The notes below the pieces were generated by a model. It did no database searches and was not told the origin of the DNA. It worked only from the letters and a program-made list of their open reading frames with translations. A stretch of DNA of 64,000 bases, from NCBI RefSeq assembly GCF_001595645.1, contig NZ_LNKT01000056.1, forward strand, positions 62,001 to 126,000, read 5' to 3'. Of the stretch, positions 52,057 through 62,003 are shown in pieces. A program made the position numbers and the translations under genes. How positions within the stretch are numbered: position 1 is the first letter of the stretch; each line of letters opens with the position of its first letter. Origin of the DNA: Sulfurovum riftiae (GTDB taxonomy: Bacteria; Campylobacterota; Campylobacteria; Campylobacterales; Sulfurovaceae).

Positions 52057-52392
52057 ATGAAAAAAGTAGTTGTAGCAAGTCTTCTTGCACTCGGATTAGG
52101 ATTTGGTTTTGCACAGGCAGAGAATAAAGCGGCAGTTGAATTGGAACATGCCAACAAAACAGCGACAGGCATCGACAGTACAGATGCAGATATGTCAAAA
52201 ATGAAAGCGGCCGGCAAATGTAATGCAGGGCAGACAGGAAAAATGAAGTCAAAAATGACAAAGCCTGCAAAAAAACCGACAAAAGCGGAACTTGAGCTTG
52301 AACATGCGAACAAACTCTCAACAGGTATCGACAGTTCTGACGGTGACATGAAGAACATGAAAGCCCAGGGTAAATGTAATACCGGCAAGTAA
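52057..52392 (+). CDS. Exported protein with internal duplication and GKCN ends
   Basis: A 111-residue protein: signal peptide to about Ala21, then two near-identical units. Unit one, about 27-58, has ELEHANK, TGIDS, DMSKMK and GKCNAG; unit two, about 79-110, has ELEHANK, TGIDS, DMKNMK and GKCNTG. The period is 52 residues; the linker is Lys/Met/Pro-rich. Each unit ends in one cysteine, with nearby methionines, resembling metal ligands. No known family recognised. Controlled by site B. The only gene of its transcript, followed by a hairpin. A periplasmic metal buffer is a reasonable inference. Confidence 0.7.
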   Translation: MKKVVVASLLALGLGFGFAQAENKAAVELEHANKTATGIDSTDADMSKMKAAGKCNAGQTGKMKSKMTKPAKKPTKAELELEHANKLSTGIDSSDGDMKNMKAQGKCNTGK

Positions 52393-52455
52393 TCAAACAC
52401 CAAAGGTCATGGTCCTGAATACACCATGATCCTCTTGTAACTCTCCTTCTTTGAA

Positions 52456-52494
52456 CAGCCCGGTATATCCGGGCTGATATCTCCCCTTTTTTTT
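52456..52494 (+). terminator. Terminator hairpin after the 111-residue gene
   Basis: CAGCCCGG and CCGGGCTG pair around TATAT, with eight T residues at 52487-52494 after a 10-base gap. The gap makes it weaker than the standard form. Confidence 0.55.
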
Positions 52495-52512
52495 ACCATA
52501 TTCGATAGCATA

Positions 52513-52544
52513 TACACACTTCATGCACGCAGTTTCATTATTAT
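52513..52544 (+). promoter_or_regulatory. Promoter and regulator site C of copA
   Basis: Plus strand: TACACACTTCATGCAC (52513-52528), 10 bases, then TATTAT (52539-52544), 30 bases upstream of the copA start. As the regulator genes follow copA, this promoter probably controls its own regulator. Confidence 0.78.
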
Positions 52545-52573
52545 TGGAATAATAGATATTCAAAGGATAGACG

Positions 52574-54946
<2,373 letters not shown>

Positions 54947-54986
54947 TAAAATACTGAAATAGAGAAAAAGAACGAAGGAGAGAAGG

Positions 54987-55640
54987 GTGAAGATACTACT
55001 GATGGAGGATGATCCGGTCCTGGGAGACATCGTTACGGATTATCTGCAGCAATACTATACGACGCACCGAGCATTCGATTCGGCTGAGGCGCAGGAGTTC
55101 ATTGATGATGAATCGTACGATCTTTTTATCTTCGATATTAATGTTCCCGGTAAAAGCGGCATCGAACTGCTTGAGGAACTGAGAAGTTTCAACGATACCA
55201 CTCCGGCCATCATCATTACCGCCTATGAAGATACGGCACACCTCAAAGAGAGTTTCGATGTCGGGGCACATGACTACATACGCAAACCTTTCGAGCTTGA
55301 AGAGCTGAAACTGCGTATAGAAAAGAGCAAGATCCTTTTCCACATCGAGCAGGATACACCGGTGAAGCTTACGGAAAAGCTGACCTATTATCCCAAAAAA
55401 CATATGGTCAGTGACGGAACCAATGAGATGAACCTGCGCCCCAAAGAGTGTGAGATACTGGAGTATTTCATCGCCCATCCGCAAAGGCTCATCTCCCAGG
55501 AAGAATTGATACAGAACCTCTGGGAGTTTGACGCACTTCCGAGCGATGCGACACTGCGCTCCTACATCCGTAACCTCAGAGAGGTGATCGGTGCCGACAA
55601 GATCATTACGCAAAGGGGTATGGGTTACCGTTATGAATGA
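54987..55640 (+). CDS. CusR/CopR-like OmpR-family response regulator
   Basis: A 217-residue regulator. Receiver acidic residues are in MEDDP (6-10), phospho-acceptor Asp50 in LFIFDINVPG, and the winged helix starts near 125 (NLRPKECEILEYF...LRSYIRNLREVIG). The start is GTG at 54987, with AAGGAG 7 bases upstream. OmpR-type regulators bind direct repeats of about 11 bp, which is the period of the five shared sites in this region. That makes this protein the natural candidate to bind them. Paralogous to the regulator at 25798. Confidence 0.9.
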   Translation: MKILLMEDDPVLGDIVTDYLQQYYTTHRAFDSAEAQEFIDDESYDLFIFDINVPGKSGIELLEELRSFNDTTPAIIITAYEDTAHLKESFDVGAHDYIRKPFELEELKLRIEKSKILFHIEQDTPVKLTEKLTYYPKKHMVSDGTNEMNLRPKECEILEYFIAHPQRLISQEELIQNLWEFDALPSDATLRSYIRNLREVIGADKIITQRGMGYRYE

Positions 55641-56778
55641 TCTTGAAAAAAAGTCCTTTTACTCCTTTCTGGGGCTCTATATCATCTCCTCCTTTCTGTT
55701 CCTTTCGCTCATAGGCTTCTGGTACTATACCGCGCAGAAACATGCTTTGGAGAATGAGATACACTACAAGCTGGAACATATTGCAGACAGGATGGCTGGA
55801 GAGATCGTCATGGCACATATGCATGGTGCTCCCCGGAAGAAGATGGAGATCCCCAAAGATATTGAGTTTGCACTCATCGATACAAAAGGAAAGGTCGTAG
55901 AAGGAAAGCTGGTCAAACCCGATGTAACGATCACGCCGGGCTATTTTACCGTCGATGATTACAACATCCTCATTTCGGATGCCCCAAAAGAACATTTGAA
56001 CATCTCCTATGTGGTCGTCCAGTCCAATACCTTAAAAGAGAAACTTCATATGCTGAAGGATTCCGTGCTGATCATACTGGGATTCGTCTCTTTTGTCATC
56101 GTGGTCATAGCATGGGTACTCTCAAAACTCTTTATGAAACCGGTGCGCCAACGTGTAGAGCAGATCGAGCGTTTTATCAACGATGTGACCCATGAGCTCA
56201 ATACGCCCATTACCTCTCTTTCCATGTCTACGGATCAGGCTTTGAAAGCAGGGGAGTGTACGAACAAAACGCTGAAGAACATCTCCATCAGTACCAAACA
56301 GCTTTATGACATTTACCGCTCATTGACCTATCTGAACTTTTCCTCCAATACAGAGATCCCCGAAGTGATCGATGTCAAAGAGGTTCTGCTGCGAAGTATC
56401 GACTACTACAGCGGGCTGGCGGAGATCAAGCGTATTGAGTTCCATGTAGAGGCGGAAGAGACACTGTTCGCCATACCCGAAGCACAGCTCTCCCTGCTGT
56501 TTGGTAATCTCATAGGCAATGCCATCAAATACTCTTCTCCACGGTCGAAAATAGAGATCTCTCTGAAAGAGAAGATGTTCCGTATCAGGGACTATGGTAT
56601 CGGAATAGATCCTAAACAGAAAAAGGAGATCTTTGAAAAGTTTAAAAGAGGGACATCCTACTCCGGAGGGTTTGGTATAGGTTTGAGTATCGTCAAAGAG
56701 ATATGCAATGAGTACGGTATAGAAGTTGAACTTGATTCTGTTTTGGGTGAGGGTACAGAGTTCAGGTTGAAATTTTAA
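55633..56778 (+). CDS. Sensor histidine kinase (copper island)
   Basis: A 381-residue membrane kinase. Two helices (about 11-33 and 140-163) enclose a periplasmic domain of about 105 residues, which contains MAHMHGAPRKKMEIP, a His/Met segment that could bind Cu(I) or Ag(I). The phospho-acceptor His187 is in DVTHELNTP, followed by N box GNLIGNAIKY and G box DYGIGIDPKQ. The ATG at 55633 overlaps the regulator stop by 8 bases. The kinase likely senses periplasmic metal. Confidence 0.9.
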   Translation: MNDLEKKSFYSFLGLYIISSFLFLSLIGFWYYTAQKHALENEIHYKLEHIADRMAGEIVMAHMHGAPRKKMEIPKDIEFALIDTKGKVVEGKLVKPDVTITPGYFTVDDYNILISDAPKEHLNISYVVVQSNTLKEKLHMLKDSVLIILGFVSFVIVVIAWVLSKLFMKPVRQRVEQIERFINDVTHELNTPITSLSMSTDQALKAGECTNKTLKNISISTKQLYDIYRSLTYLNFSSNTEIPEVIDVKEVLLRSIDYYSGLAEIKRIEFHVEAEETLFAIPEAQLSLLFGNLIGNAIKYSSPRSKIEISLKEKMFRIRDYGIGIDPKQKKEIFEKFKRGTSYSGGFGIGLSIVKEICNEYGIEVELDSVLGEGTEFRLKF

Positions 56779-56854
56779 TATATAATAAATTCTATAGATT
56801 TAATTGACATTGAAAGTTTTTTCAGTTACACTACTTCATATGACCTATCCATAG

Positions 56855-56998
56855 AAGCATTTCTGAAAACCCCAGAACTACTACAACGGACAAGGGGTAT
56901 TCGGTTCATTTTTTTGGAAAATGTAGCCTCCTTCATTGATAATCAACATACTGAAGAGCCGAATATCTTGTAGGAACCTGGGGTATTCAGAGATGCTT
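56855..56998. repeat. 144-bp long imperfect inverted repeat, MITE-like
   Basis: The outer 21 bases, AAGCATTTCTGAAAACCCCAG (start 56855), match the reverse complement of 56978-56998 at 19 positions. An inner match follows, CAAGGGGTATTCGG (56891-56904) with the reverse complement of CCGAATATCTTG (56959-56970). No coding sequence lies inside and flanking target duplications are not clear. It could be a small non-autonomous transposable element or a strong RNA hairpin. The rest of the 328-base gap (56779-57106) shows no gene. Confidence 0.55.
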
Positions 56999-57106
56999 AT
57001 ATATCTTAAACATTCTACCGGTTATCCTGTATCTGAAATGCGATTCAATTTTTTATGGGATGTAGGATATACTACGCGATTTGATTGACAAAGGCAAAGT
57101 TCAGCA

Positions 57107-57520
57107 ATGACAGGAATTTCATCTAAAACGATCTACGCAGTTGCGGCACTTCATGAACTCAGTATGATACAGAATGATGCCGTTCTTAAAATAAAAGCTA
57201 TCGCAGAACGGGCAAACGTACCACAAAACTTTCTGGAACAGATACTGCTTGAACTGAGAAAACAGAATATTCTTCATAGTGTCAAGGGTGCACATGGCGG
57301 ATACAGACTGGCGAAACAGCTGAAAGATATCACCCTGAAAGATATTGTAATGGTCCTCGAGACCGATGCGCTTTCCGATGTATGCCGAACCAACAATCCC
57401 ACCCTGAAACTCTTCTGGGAAGACATCAGGGAAGGTGTGGCCAATGTGTTTGATATGCCGCTCTCTGAACTCAAAAACTATCAGCAAAAAGCCAATCATA
57501 CATTGAACTACTCCATATAG
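57107..57520 (+). CDS. Rrf2-family transcriptional regulator
   Basis: A 137-residue winged-helix regulator. N-terminal DNA-binding helices have the family pattern (SSKTIYAVAALHELS, KIKAIAERANVPQNFLEQILLELRKQNI, VKGAHGGYRLAK). The cluster-binding cysteines of IscR and NsrR are missing; only one cysteine (DVCRTN) is present. It thus resembles CymR-type Rrf2 proteins, regulators of cysteine metabolism. A fragment of a cystathionine gamma-synthase-type gene follows at 10 bases, consistent with that role. Confidence 0.88.
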   Translation: MTGISSKTIYAVAALHELSMIQNDAVLKIKAIAERANVPQNFLEQILLELRKQNILHSVKGAHGGYRLAKQLKDITLKDIVMVLETDALSDVCRTNNPTLKLFWEDIREGVANVFDMPLSELKNYQQKANHTLNYSI

Positions 57521-57529
57521 GGAAAAGAG

Positions 57530-57661
57530 ATGACAAAAGATTTCACACGAACTTTCCTTGAAGTGCATGAGGGGCTTATCCGGGTATCCATCGGATTGGA
57601 AGATCCCGAAGCGGTCGCGAAAGATCTTCTTCAGTCCGCACAGGCAGCGGCGGACCTGTAG
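57530..57661 (+). pseudogene. Remnant of a cystathionine gamma-synthase/lyase-type gene
   Basis: A 43-residue frame, ATG at 57530 to TAG at 57659-57661. Its last 33 residues, from VHEGLIRVSIGLEDPE to the stop, match the C-terminal end of Cys/Met-metabolism PLP enzymes (MetB, MetC, O-acetylhomoserine sulfhydrylase), where the consensus is GLIRLSVGIEDPEDLIADL. The catalytic lysine and PLP-binding body are missing. The first ten residues (MTKDFTRTFL) may be the true N-terminus, fused by an internal deletion of about 330 codons. It has a GGAAAAGAG site in front, so a short peptide may still be made. Confidence 0.7.
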
Positions 57662-57668
57662 GCAGGAT

Positions 57669-58883
57669 ATGATGCTCCGAAGTATTGCATTCTTTCTCTG
57701 TACGCTTTTCCTGCTTGAAGCCGGAGAGAAGCAGAGCAGTGCCATAGCCTATCTTAACACTATCCGGCAGAAAGCGGGGCTGATAAAGCTCAGACCAGAC
57801 ACCGCTTTGAGAAAAGCGGCACAGTCCCATGCGAAATATCTTCTGATACAGCAGCAATACGGGCACTATGAAAAAAAAGGACGCAGGGGATATACGGGGA
57901 AAACCCCTGCAGACAGAGCGCTCTATGCCGGGTATCTTTCCCGGGCGGTCATGGAAAATGTTTCTGTAAATGCCAAAAACTACCACCAATCGATCGATAC
58001 ACTCTTTGCCGCGATCTATCACCGTTTTGTTTTCCTGAATTTCAACAGGAATGAGATAGGTGTGGGGAGTGCCTTTGGCAAGAAAAAGAAGCGCAGGATC
58101 GTTTCTGCCTTCGTGTATCTTATGGGATCCAGTGAGATATCGGGACTCTGCAAAGAGTATTTCGAACTTGAGAACGGCATTTTCTATATGGATGACCTCT
58201 GCAAGGATCCCGCACAGATGGTTCCCCAGTACCTCTATGAAGCAAAACGTGAAGCGGTCAGAAGAAAGAACGCTCCGATCGTACTCCATCCCTCTCCCCA
58301 TGCCAGAGATGTCCTCCCTGTCTTCTATACGGAACATCCGCATCCTCTGCCCGGGTCAAAAGTCAGCGGATACCCCGTCTCCGTCCAGTTCAACCCGGCT
58401 TTTTACTCCAGTGTGAAGCTTAAAAAATTTCGTCTGTATGATGCCGGGGGAAGGGAGATAAGAAAGGTAAAGCTCCTCACGCACAACAATGATGTGAATC
58501 ACCGTTTCACGCCGCTGCAGTTCGCACTCATGCCCCTGAAAAGACTGGATTTCGCACAGACATACCGTGTGGCATTCGAAGCCGTGGCAGACGGGAAGCG
58601 TATTGAAAAAAGCTGGAAGTTCACGACAAAGGGCTTTAAAGAGAAACTGTACACAATAACAAAAAGGAAGACTACGCTGAAAGTGAAAAAGGGAGAAAAG
58701 ATCGTGCTCTTTTTCAAGCCAAAGTCGAACAAAGACGTACTGAACTGCGTCAACTACACGGACAAACTGCATATTACCTGTTATGACCAGAACACACTCC
58801 GCGTCAGGGTTCCTGCAAACAGGTATTTTTCCGAATATACCCTGCATGCAGGAAACAGGCGTGTCATTCTGAAAATGGACTGA
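57669..58883 (+). CDS. Exported CAP/SCP-domain protein with C-terminal beta domains
   Basis: A 404-residue exported protein. I placed the start at ATG 57669, where the signal peptide begins (MMLRSIAFFLCTLFLLEAG); the frame is open farther upstream but that part overlaps the remnant. The CAP domain spans about 20-155, with HAKYLL and ENVSVN as expected signatures, and HYEKKGRRGYTG. After that, a basic segment and two beta-rich regions of unknown family follow. CAP proteins can be lipid- or glycan-binding, or proteases. Function here unknown. Confidence 0.72.
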   Translation: MMLRSIAFFLCTLFLLEAGEKQSSAIAYLNTIRQKAGLIKLRPDTALRKAAQSHAKYLLIQQQYGHYEKKGRRGYTGKTPADRALYAGYLSRAVMENVSVNAKNYHQSIDTLFAAIYHRFVFLNFNRNEIGVGSAFGKKKKRRIVSAFVYLMGSSEISGLCKEYFELENGIFYMDDLCKDPAQMVPQYLYEAKREAVRRKNAPIVLHPSPHARDVLPVFYTEHPHPLPGSKVSGYPVSVQFNPAFYSSVKLKKFRLYDAGGREIRKVKLLTHNNDVNHRFTPLQFALMPLKRLDFAQTYRVAFEAVADGKRIEKSWKFTTKGFKEKLYTITKRKTTLKVKKGEKIVLFFKPKSNKDVLNCVNYTDKLHITCYDQNTLRVRVPANRYFSEYTLHAGNRRVILKMD

Positions 58884-58887
58884 AGAG

Positions 58888-59775
58888 TCAGGCCATTTTT
58901 TCTTCAGTAATCAGCTTTTCAAGTCTGATGATCTCTTTGGAACCGTCATAAAGGATCTCCGGTTCGGTCTTCAGGTCGAGATCGGGTGATTTTCCCTCGT
59001 AGTCAAAAGAGGAGAGGATATGTTTGATGACATTGATGCGTGCGGTTTTTTTGTCATCCGAGTTGAGAATGGTCCAGGGAGCATGCTCTGTATGCGAAGC
59101 CAGCAGCATGGAGTATTTGGCAATGGTGTATTTGTCCCAGAGCTCCTGTGCTTTGATATCTATGGGAGAGATCTTGAAATTCTTGAGCGGGTTGACCTTC
59201 CGATCATGAAAACGTCTTGCCTGTTCCTCCTTCGAGACGGAAAGGTAGAACTTGATCAGGTGTGTTCCGGAGCCCACCTGCATCTCCTCGTAAAAAGGCA
59301 CTTCGTGTAGGAACCTTGCGTGTTCCTGCTCCGTACAGAACCCCATGACAGGTTCAACACCGGCACGGTTGTACCAACTTCTGTCGAAGATCGTGATCTC
59401 CCCGCCGCTGGGCAGGTGTGTCGTATAGCGCTGAAAGTACCACTGTGTCTTTTCGACATCGGAGGGTTTTCCGAGCGCTACGACCCTGGCACCGCGCGGA
59501 TTGAGGTGCTCGATGATCCGCTTGATGGTCCCGCCTTTGCCTGCAGCATCGCGTCCTTCGAAGATGATAAGCAGTTTCAGGCCTTTCTCTTTGACATGGT
59601 TCTGGAGTTTGAGCAGTTCCATCTGCAGTATCTTCAGTTCTTTTTCGTAATTGAGGGTACTCTCTTTTTTCCAGACAGGCAGACGGGGCTCTTTCCCCTC
59701 TGCGATCCGTGAACCCTCTTTTTTACACTTCTCTTCACATAACGCTATAAATTTCTTTTGCAGTTTTTTCCCCAT
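58888..59775 (-). CDS. ppk2: Polyphosphate kinase 2
   Basis: A 295-residue PPK2 enzyme that transfers phosphate between polyphosphate and nucleoside diphosphates. Walker A is EGRDAAGKGGTIK (near 69-81), the lid has RGARVVALGKP, and Walker B is IFDRSWYNRAGVE (near 126-138). A single domain, class I. It is convergent with the CAP-domain gene, 4 bases apart. Confidence 0.92.
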   Translation of the reverse strand: MGKKLQKKFIALCEEKCKKEGSRIAEGKEPRLPVWKKESTLNYEKELKILQMELLKLQNHVKEKGLKLLIIFEGRDAAGKGGTIKRIIEHLNPRGARVVALGKPSDVEKTQWYFQRYTTHLPSGGEITIFDRSWYNRAGVEPVMGFCTEQEHARFLHEVPFYEEMQVGSGTHLIKFYLSVSKEEQARRFHDRKVNPLKNFKISPIDIKAQELWDKYTIAKYSMLLASHTEHAPWTILNSDDKKTARINVIKHILSSFDYEGKSPDLDLKTEPEILYDGSKEIIRLEKLITEEKMA

Positions 59776-59872
59776 CCGGTTTCCTTCACAATTAAAAGTA
59801 TGTATATGCCGATATTATACACTATTTGTAAGACACCGGAAATAAGATGTCTATCGATGCAGAGAGTAGATT

Positions 59873-60730
59873 CTAGAAGAGTACGGATTTCAAGCCGTAG
59901 AAATACCCCTGAAGTTTCAGGATGCTTTCTGTTCCCAGGCTTTCGATAAAGGCTTCGAACTTGTCTTTCTCTTTCCAGACCGGCTTTTTCACTTTGGCCA
60001 ATTCGGCTACCTGCTTCTTTGCACTGCTTTTGGTAGCCACTTCATCTATGAGCCCCACCTCTTTGGCTCTTTTGGAAGAGAAGATGTGCGCATCGGCATA
60101 GGCTTTGTCATTTTTGACCTCCAGTCCTCTGGCCTCGGCGACATCCGAGACGAAGAGTTCGTAGGTGTCTTTGGTCAGCCGTTCCAGCTCTTCCCTCTCT
60201 TTTGGGGTCCACTTTCTTGTCGGTGTCCCGGCCTCTTTGTAGGTACCTTCCTTGACCACCTGCGTACCGATGCCTATTTTGTCCATCAACCGTTCAAGGT
60301 TGGGGCTTTCCATGATCACTCCGATGGAACCGACGATCGATCCCGGATTGGCGATGATCCTGTTGGCATAGATGGATGCGTAGTAGCTGCCGCTTGCCAT
60401 GATGCCGCTGGCATAGGCGATGACCGGTTTGTGTTCCCTGAGTTCCTTGATCGCGTAACAGATCTCTATGGAGGGAGGTACGGCACCTCCGGGAGAGTTG
60501 ACATTGAGAAGTACACCTTTGATGTCGTCATCTTTTTGTGCTTCGTTTATCTCTTTGAGGACTTTGTCGGCATCCATGATGGGACCGCTGAGCTTGATCT
60601 CCTGCAGGTTGGCAGGTTTCAGTTTTGATTCGGAAGTGGGCATAAAGACGATCAGCAGGATGAGCAGAAAAAGCATCCCTTTGAAATGGTCACCGATCCA
60701 TTTGATGAAATCACTGATCTTTTTAAACAT
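59873..60730 (-). CDS. sppA: Signal peptide peptidase SppA
   Basis: A 285-residue membrane-anchored serine protease with an N-terminal helix at about 18-31. Catalytic residues are Ser113 in GIMASGSYYAS and Lys165 in EGTYKEAGTP, in the Ser-Lys dyad arrangement of the short bacterial SppA. NSPGG (78-82) is the oxyanion region. It degrades cleaved signal peptides. Its start overlaps the mqnX stop by 8 bases, so the two are coupled. Confidence 0.92.
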   Translation of the reverse strand: MFKKISDFIKWIGDHFKGMLFLLILLIVFMPTSESKLKPANLQEIKLSGPIMDADKVLKEINEAQKDDDIKGVLLNVNSPGGAVPPSIEICYAIKELREHKPVIAYASGIMASGSYYASIYANRIIANPGSIVGSIGVIMESPNLERLMDKIGIGTQVVKEGTYKEAGTPTRKWTPKEREELERLTKDTYELFVSDVAEARGLEVKNDKAYADAHIFSSKRAKEVGLIDEVATKSSAKKQVAELAKVKKPVWKEKDKFEAFIESLGTESILKLQGYFYGLKSVLF

Positions 60731-61937
60731 ATTTTTCTCCTTCTATATAGACATGCGAGACCTGCTTGGTATGAATGATGCTCCACAAGGCAACCTCTTC
60801 TTTGCTCTGGGGCATGGCCGGAAGCGTGAGTACGGCAAGGTCTGCAGCAGCCCCGACCTCTATCTTTCCGCAGTCGAGTCCGAGTATCTCGGCGGCATCC
60901 CTGGTACTCGCTTTGATGAGCTGTTCGGCCAGAGTATGTATAGGTATGTCGTTATGCAGCATCAGTGCAGCCCTGAATTCATCGAAAATGTTGAGTGAAT
61001 CGTTGGAACTCAACCCGTCTGTGGCAACGGAGAATGGCAGTTTAAGTTCTTCTATCTTGAGGCGTCCGCAGCCAAGATAACGGTTCGAACGCGGACAGTG
61101 GGCTATGGAATGTCCCTTTTTACTCAGGTATGCCAGCTCTTCCTGTGTCGCCTGTACCGCATGGGCAAAATGGGTCGGATAGGTATCGAAGGCATGCATG
61201 AACTCCTCAATATCCGTTACCGGTACGGTGGTGTTGAAGTACTTTTCAAAGAAGGATTTAAGTTCTCCCTCTCCCCTCTCGAGCCATTGACGTTCCGCCT
61301 GTGACTCCAGAAAGTGGGCCGTCAAAGGCATTTTATGCTGTTTGGCAAGTGTCACGGCTTTCTGCAGGATGACGGGGTGGACGGAGTAGGGGGAATGGAC
61401 CGCTACAGCAGGTATGATGCGTGCTTCCTTGCTGCAGCTTTGCGACGCCGCGACACGTTCAAGGAAATCGCCGTAAAGCATGTCGGCAGTAGCCGCATTG
61501 GAGCCAATGACCTCATTGAAGAAGACGACACGCTGCGCCGCCTTTTCACATACTTCAAGTTCCGTGCCGAAGCTGGATATGGCACCGAAAGTGGTAATGC
61601 CCGAACGCAGCATCTCATCACACTCTTTTTGCATCATAGCATTGTCGCAGGCATTTACGAGATCGTCCCTGTGTTCTATGACCGAATCGAGCCAGGGCAT
61701 GAACGAGCCGTATTTCAAAGAGGTTTTGTTGGCAGAGAATTCGAGGTGCACATGGGTGTTGATGAACCCTGGGTAGACCACCGAGTAGGGTGCCGTTCTG
61801 ATGATCTCCGCATCCGGATAGACTGTGAGAAGACTTTCCAGCGGGCCGATGCCGCGGATCTGTGTATCAAAAGCTACGGCCTGATGCTCAATAAAGCCGT
61901 TGGGTGTATAGATGTGGTCGGCACTGATGACCTTCAT
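60723..61937 (-). CDS. mqnX: Aminofutalosine deaminase family hydrolase
   Basis: A 404-residue amidohydrolase. The metal motif is HVHLEFS (His62, His64), with HSPYSVHP, HFLESQAERQWL and SVATDGLSSND farther on. In Helicobacter and Campylobacter this family deaminates 6-amino-6-deoxyfutalosine, the step in the futalosine menaquinone pathway between MqnA and MqnB. The start is the ATG at 61937, with AAAGGAGATG in front; upstream open frame is not gene-like. Located next to aroQ, which feeds chorismate supply. Confidence 0.82.
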   Translation of the reverse strand: MKVISADHIYTPNGFIEHQAVAFDTQIRGIGPLESLLTVYPDAEIIRTAPYSVVYPGFINTHVHLEFSANKTSLKYGSFMPWLDSVIEHRDDLVNACDNAMMQKECDEMLRSGITTFGAISSFGTELEVCEKAAQRVVFFNEVIGSNAATADMLYGDFLERVAASQSCSKEARIIPAVAVHSPYSVHPVILQKAVTLAKQHKMPLTAHFLESQAERQWLERGEGELKSFFEKYFNTTVPVTDIEEFMHAFDTYPTHFAHAVQATQEELAYLSKKGHSIAHCPRSNRYLGCGRLKIEELKLPFSVATDGLSSNDSLNIFDEFRAALMLHNDIPIHTLAEQLIKASTRDAAEILGLDCGKIEVGAAADLAVLTLPAMPQSKEEVALWSIIHTKQVSHVYIEGEKYV

Positions 61938-62003
61938 GACATCTCCTTTTAATTCTATTTCGATAAAATCATACCCTAAAATATACAATAAGAAGGTAGT
62001 TAA

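Noticed and set aside
38298-52392. A methanobactin or HvfA/bufferin-type modified peptide cluster
   Set aside because: The MKCxxGKC motif is similar, but no DUF692 or DUF2063 gene is in the window and the motif lies in full-size proteins.
57558-57668. A longer N-terminus for the CAP-domain protein
   Set aside because: It overlaps the PLP-enzyme remnant in another frame, and the clear signal peptide begins at 57669.
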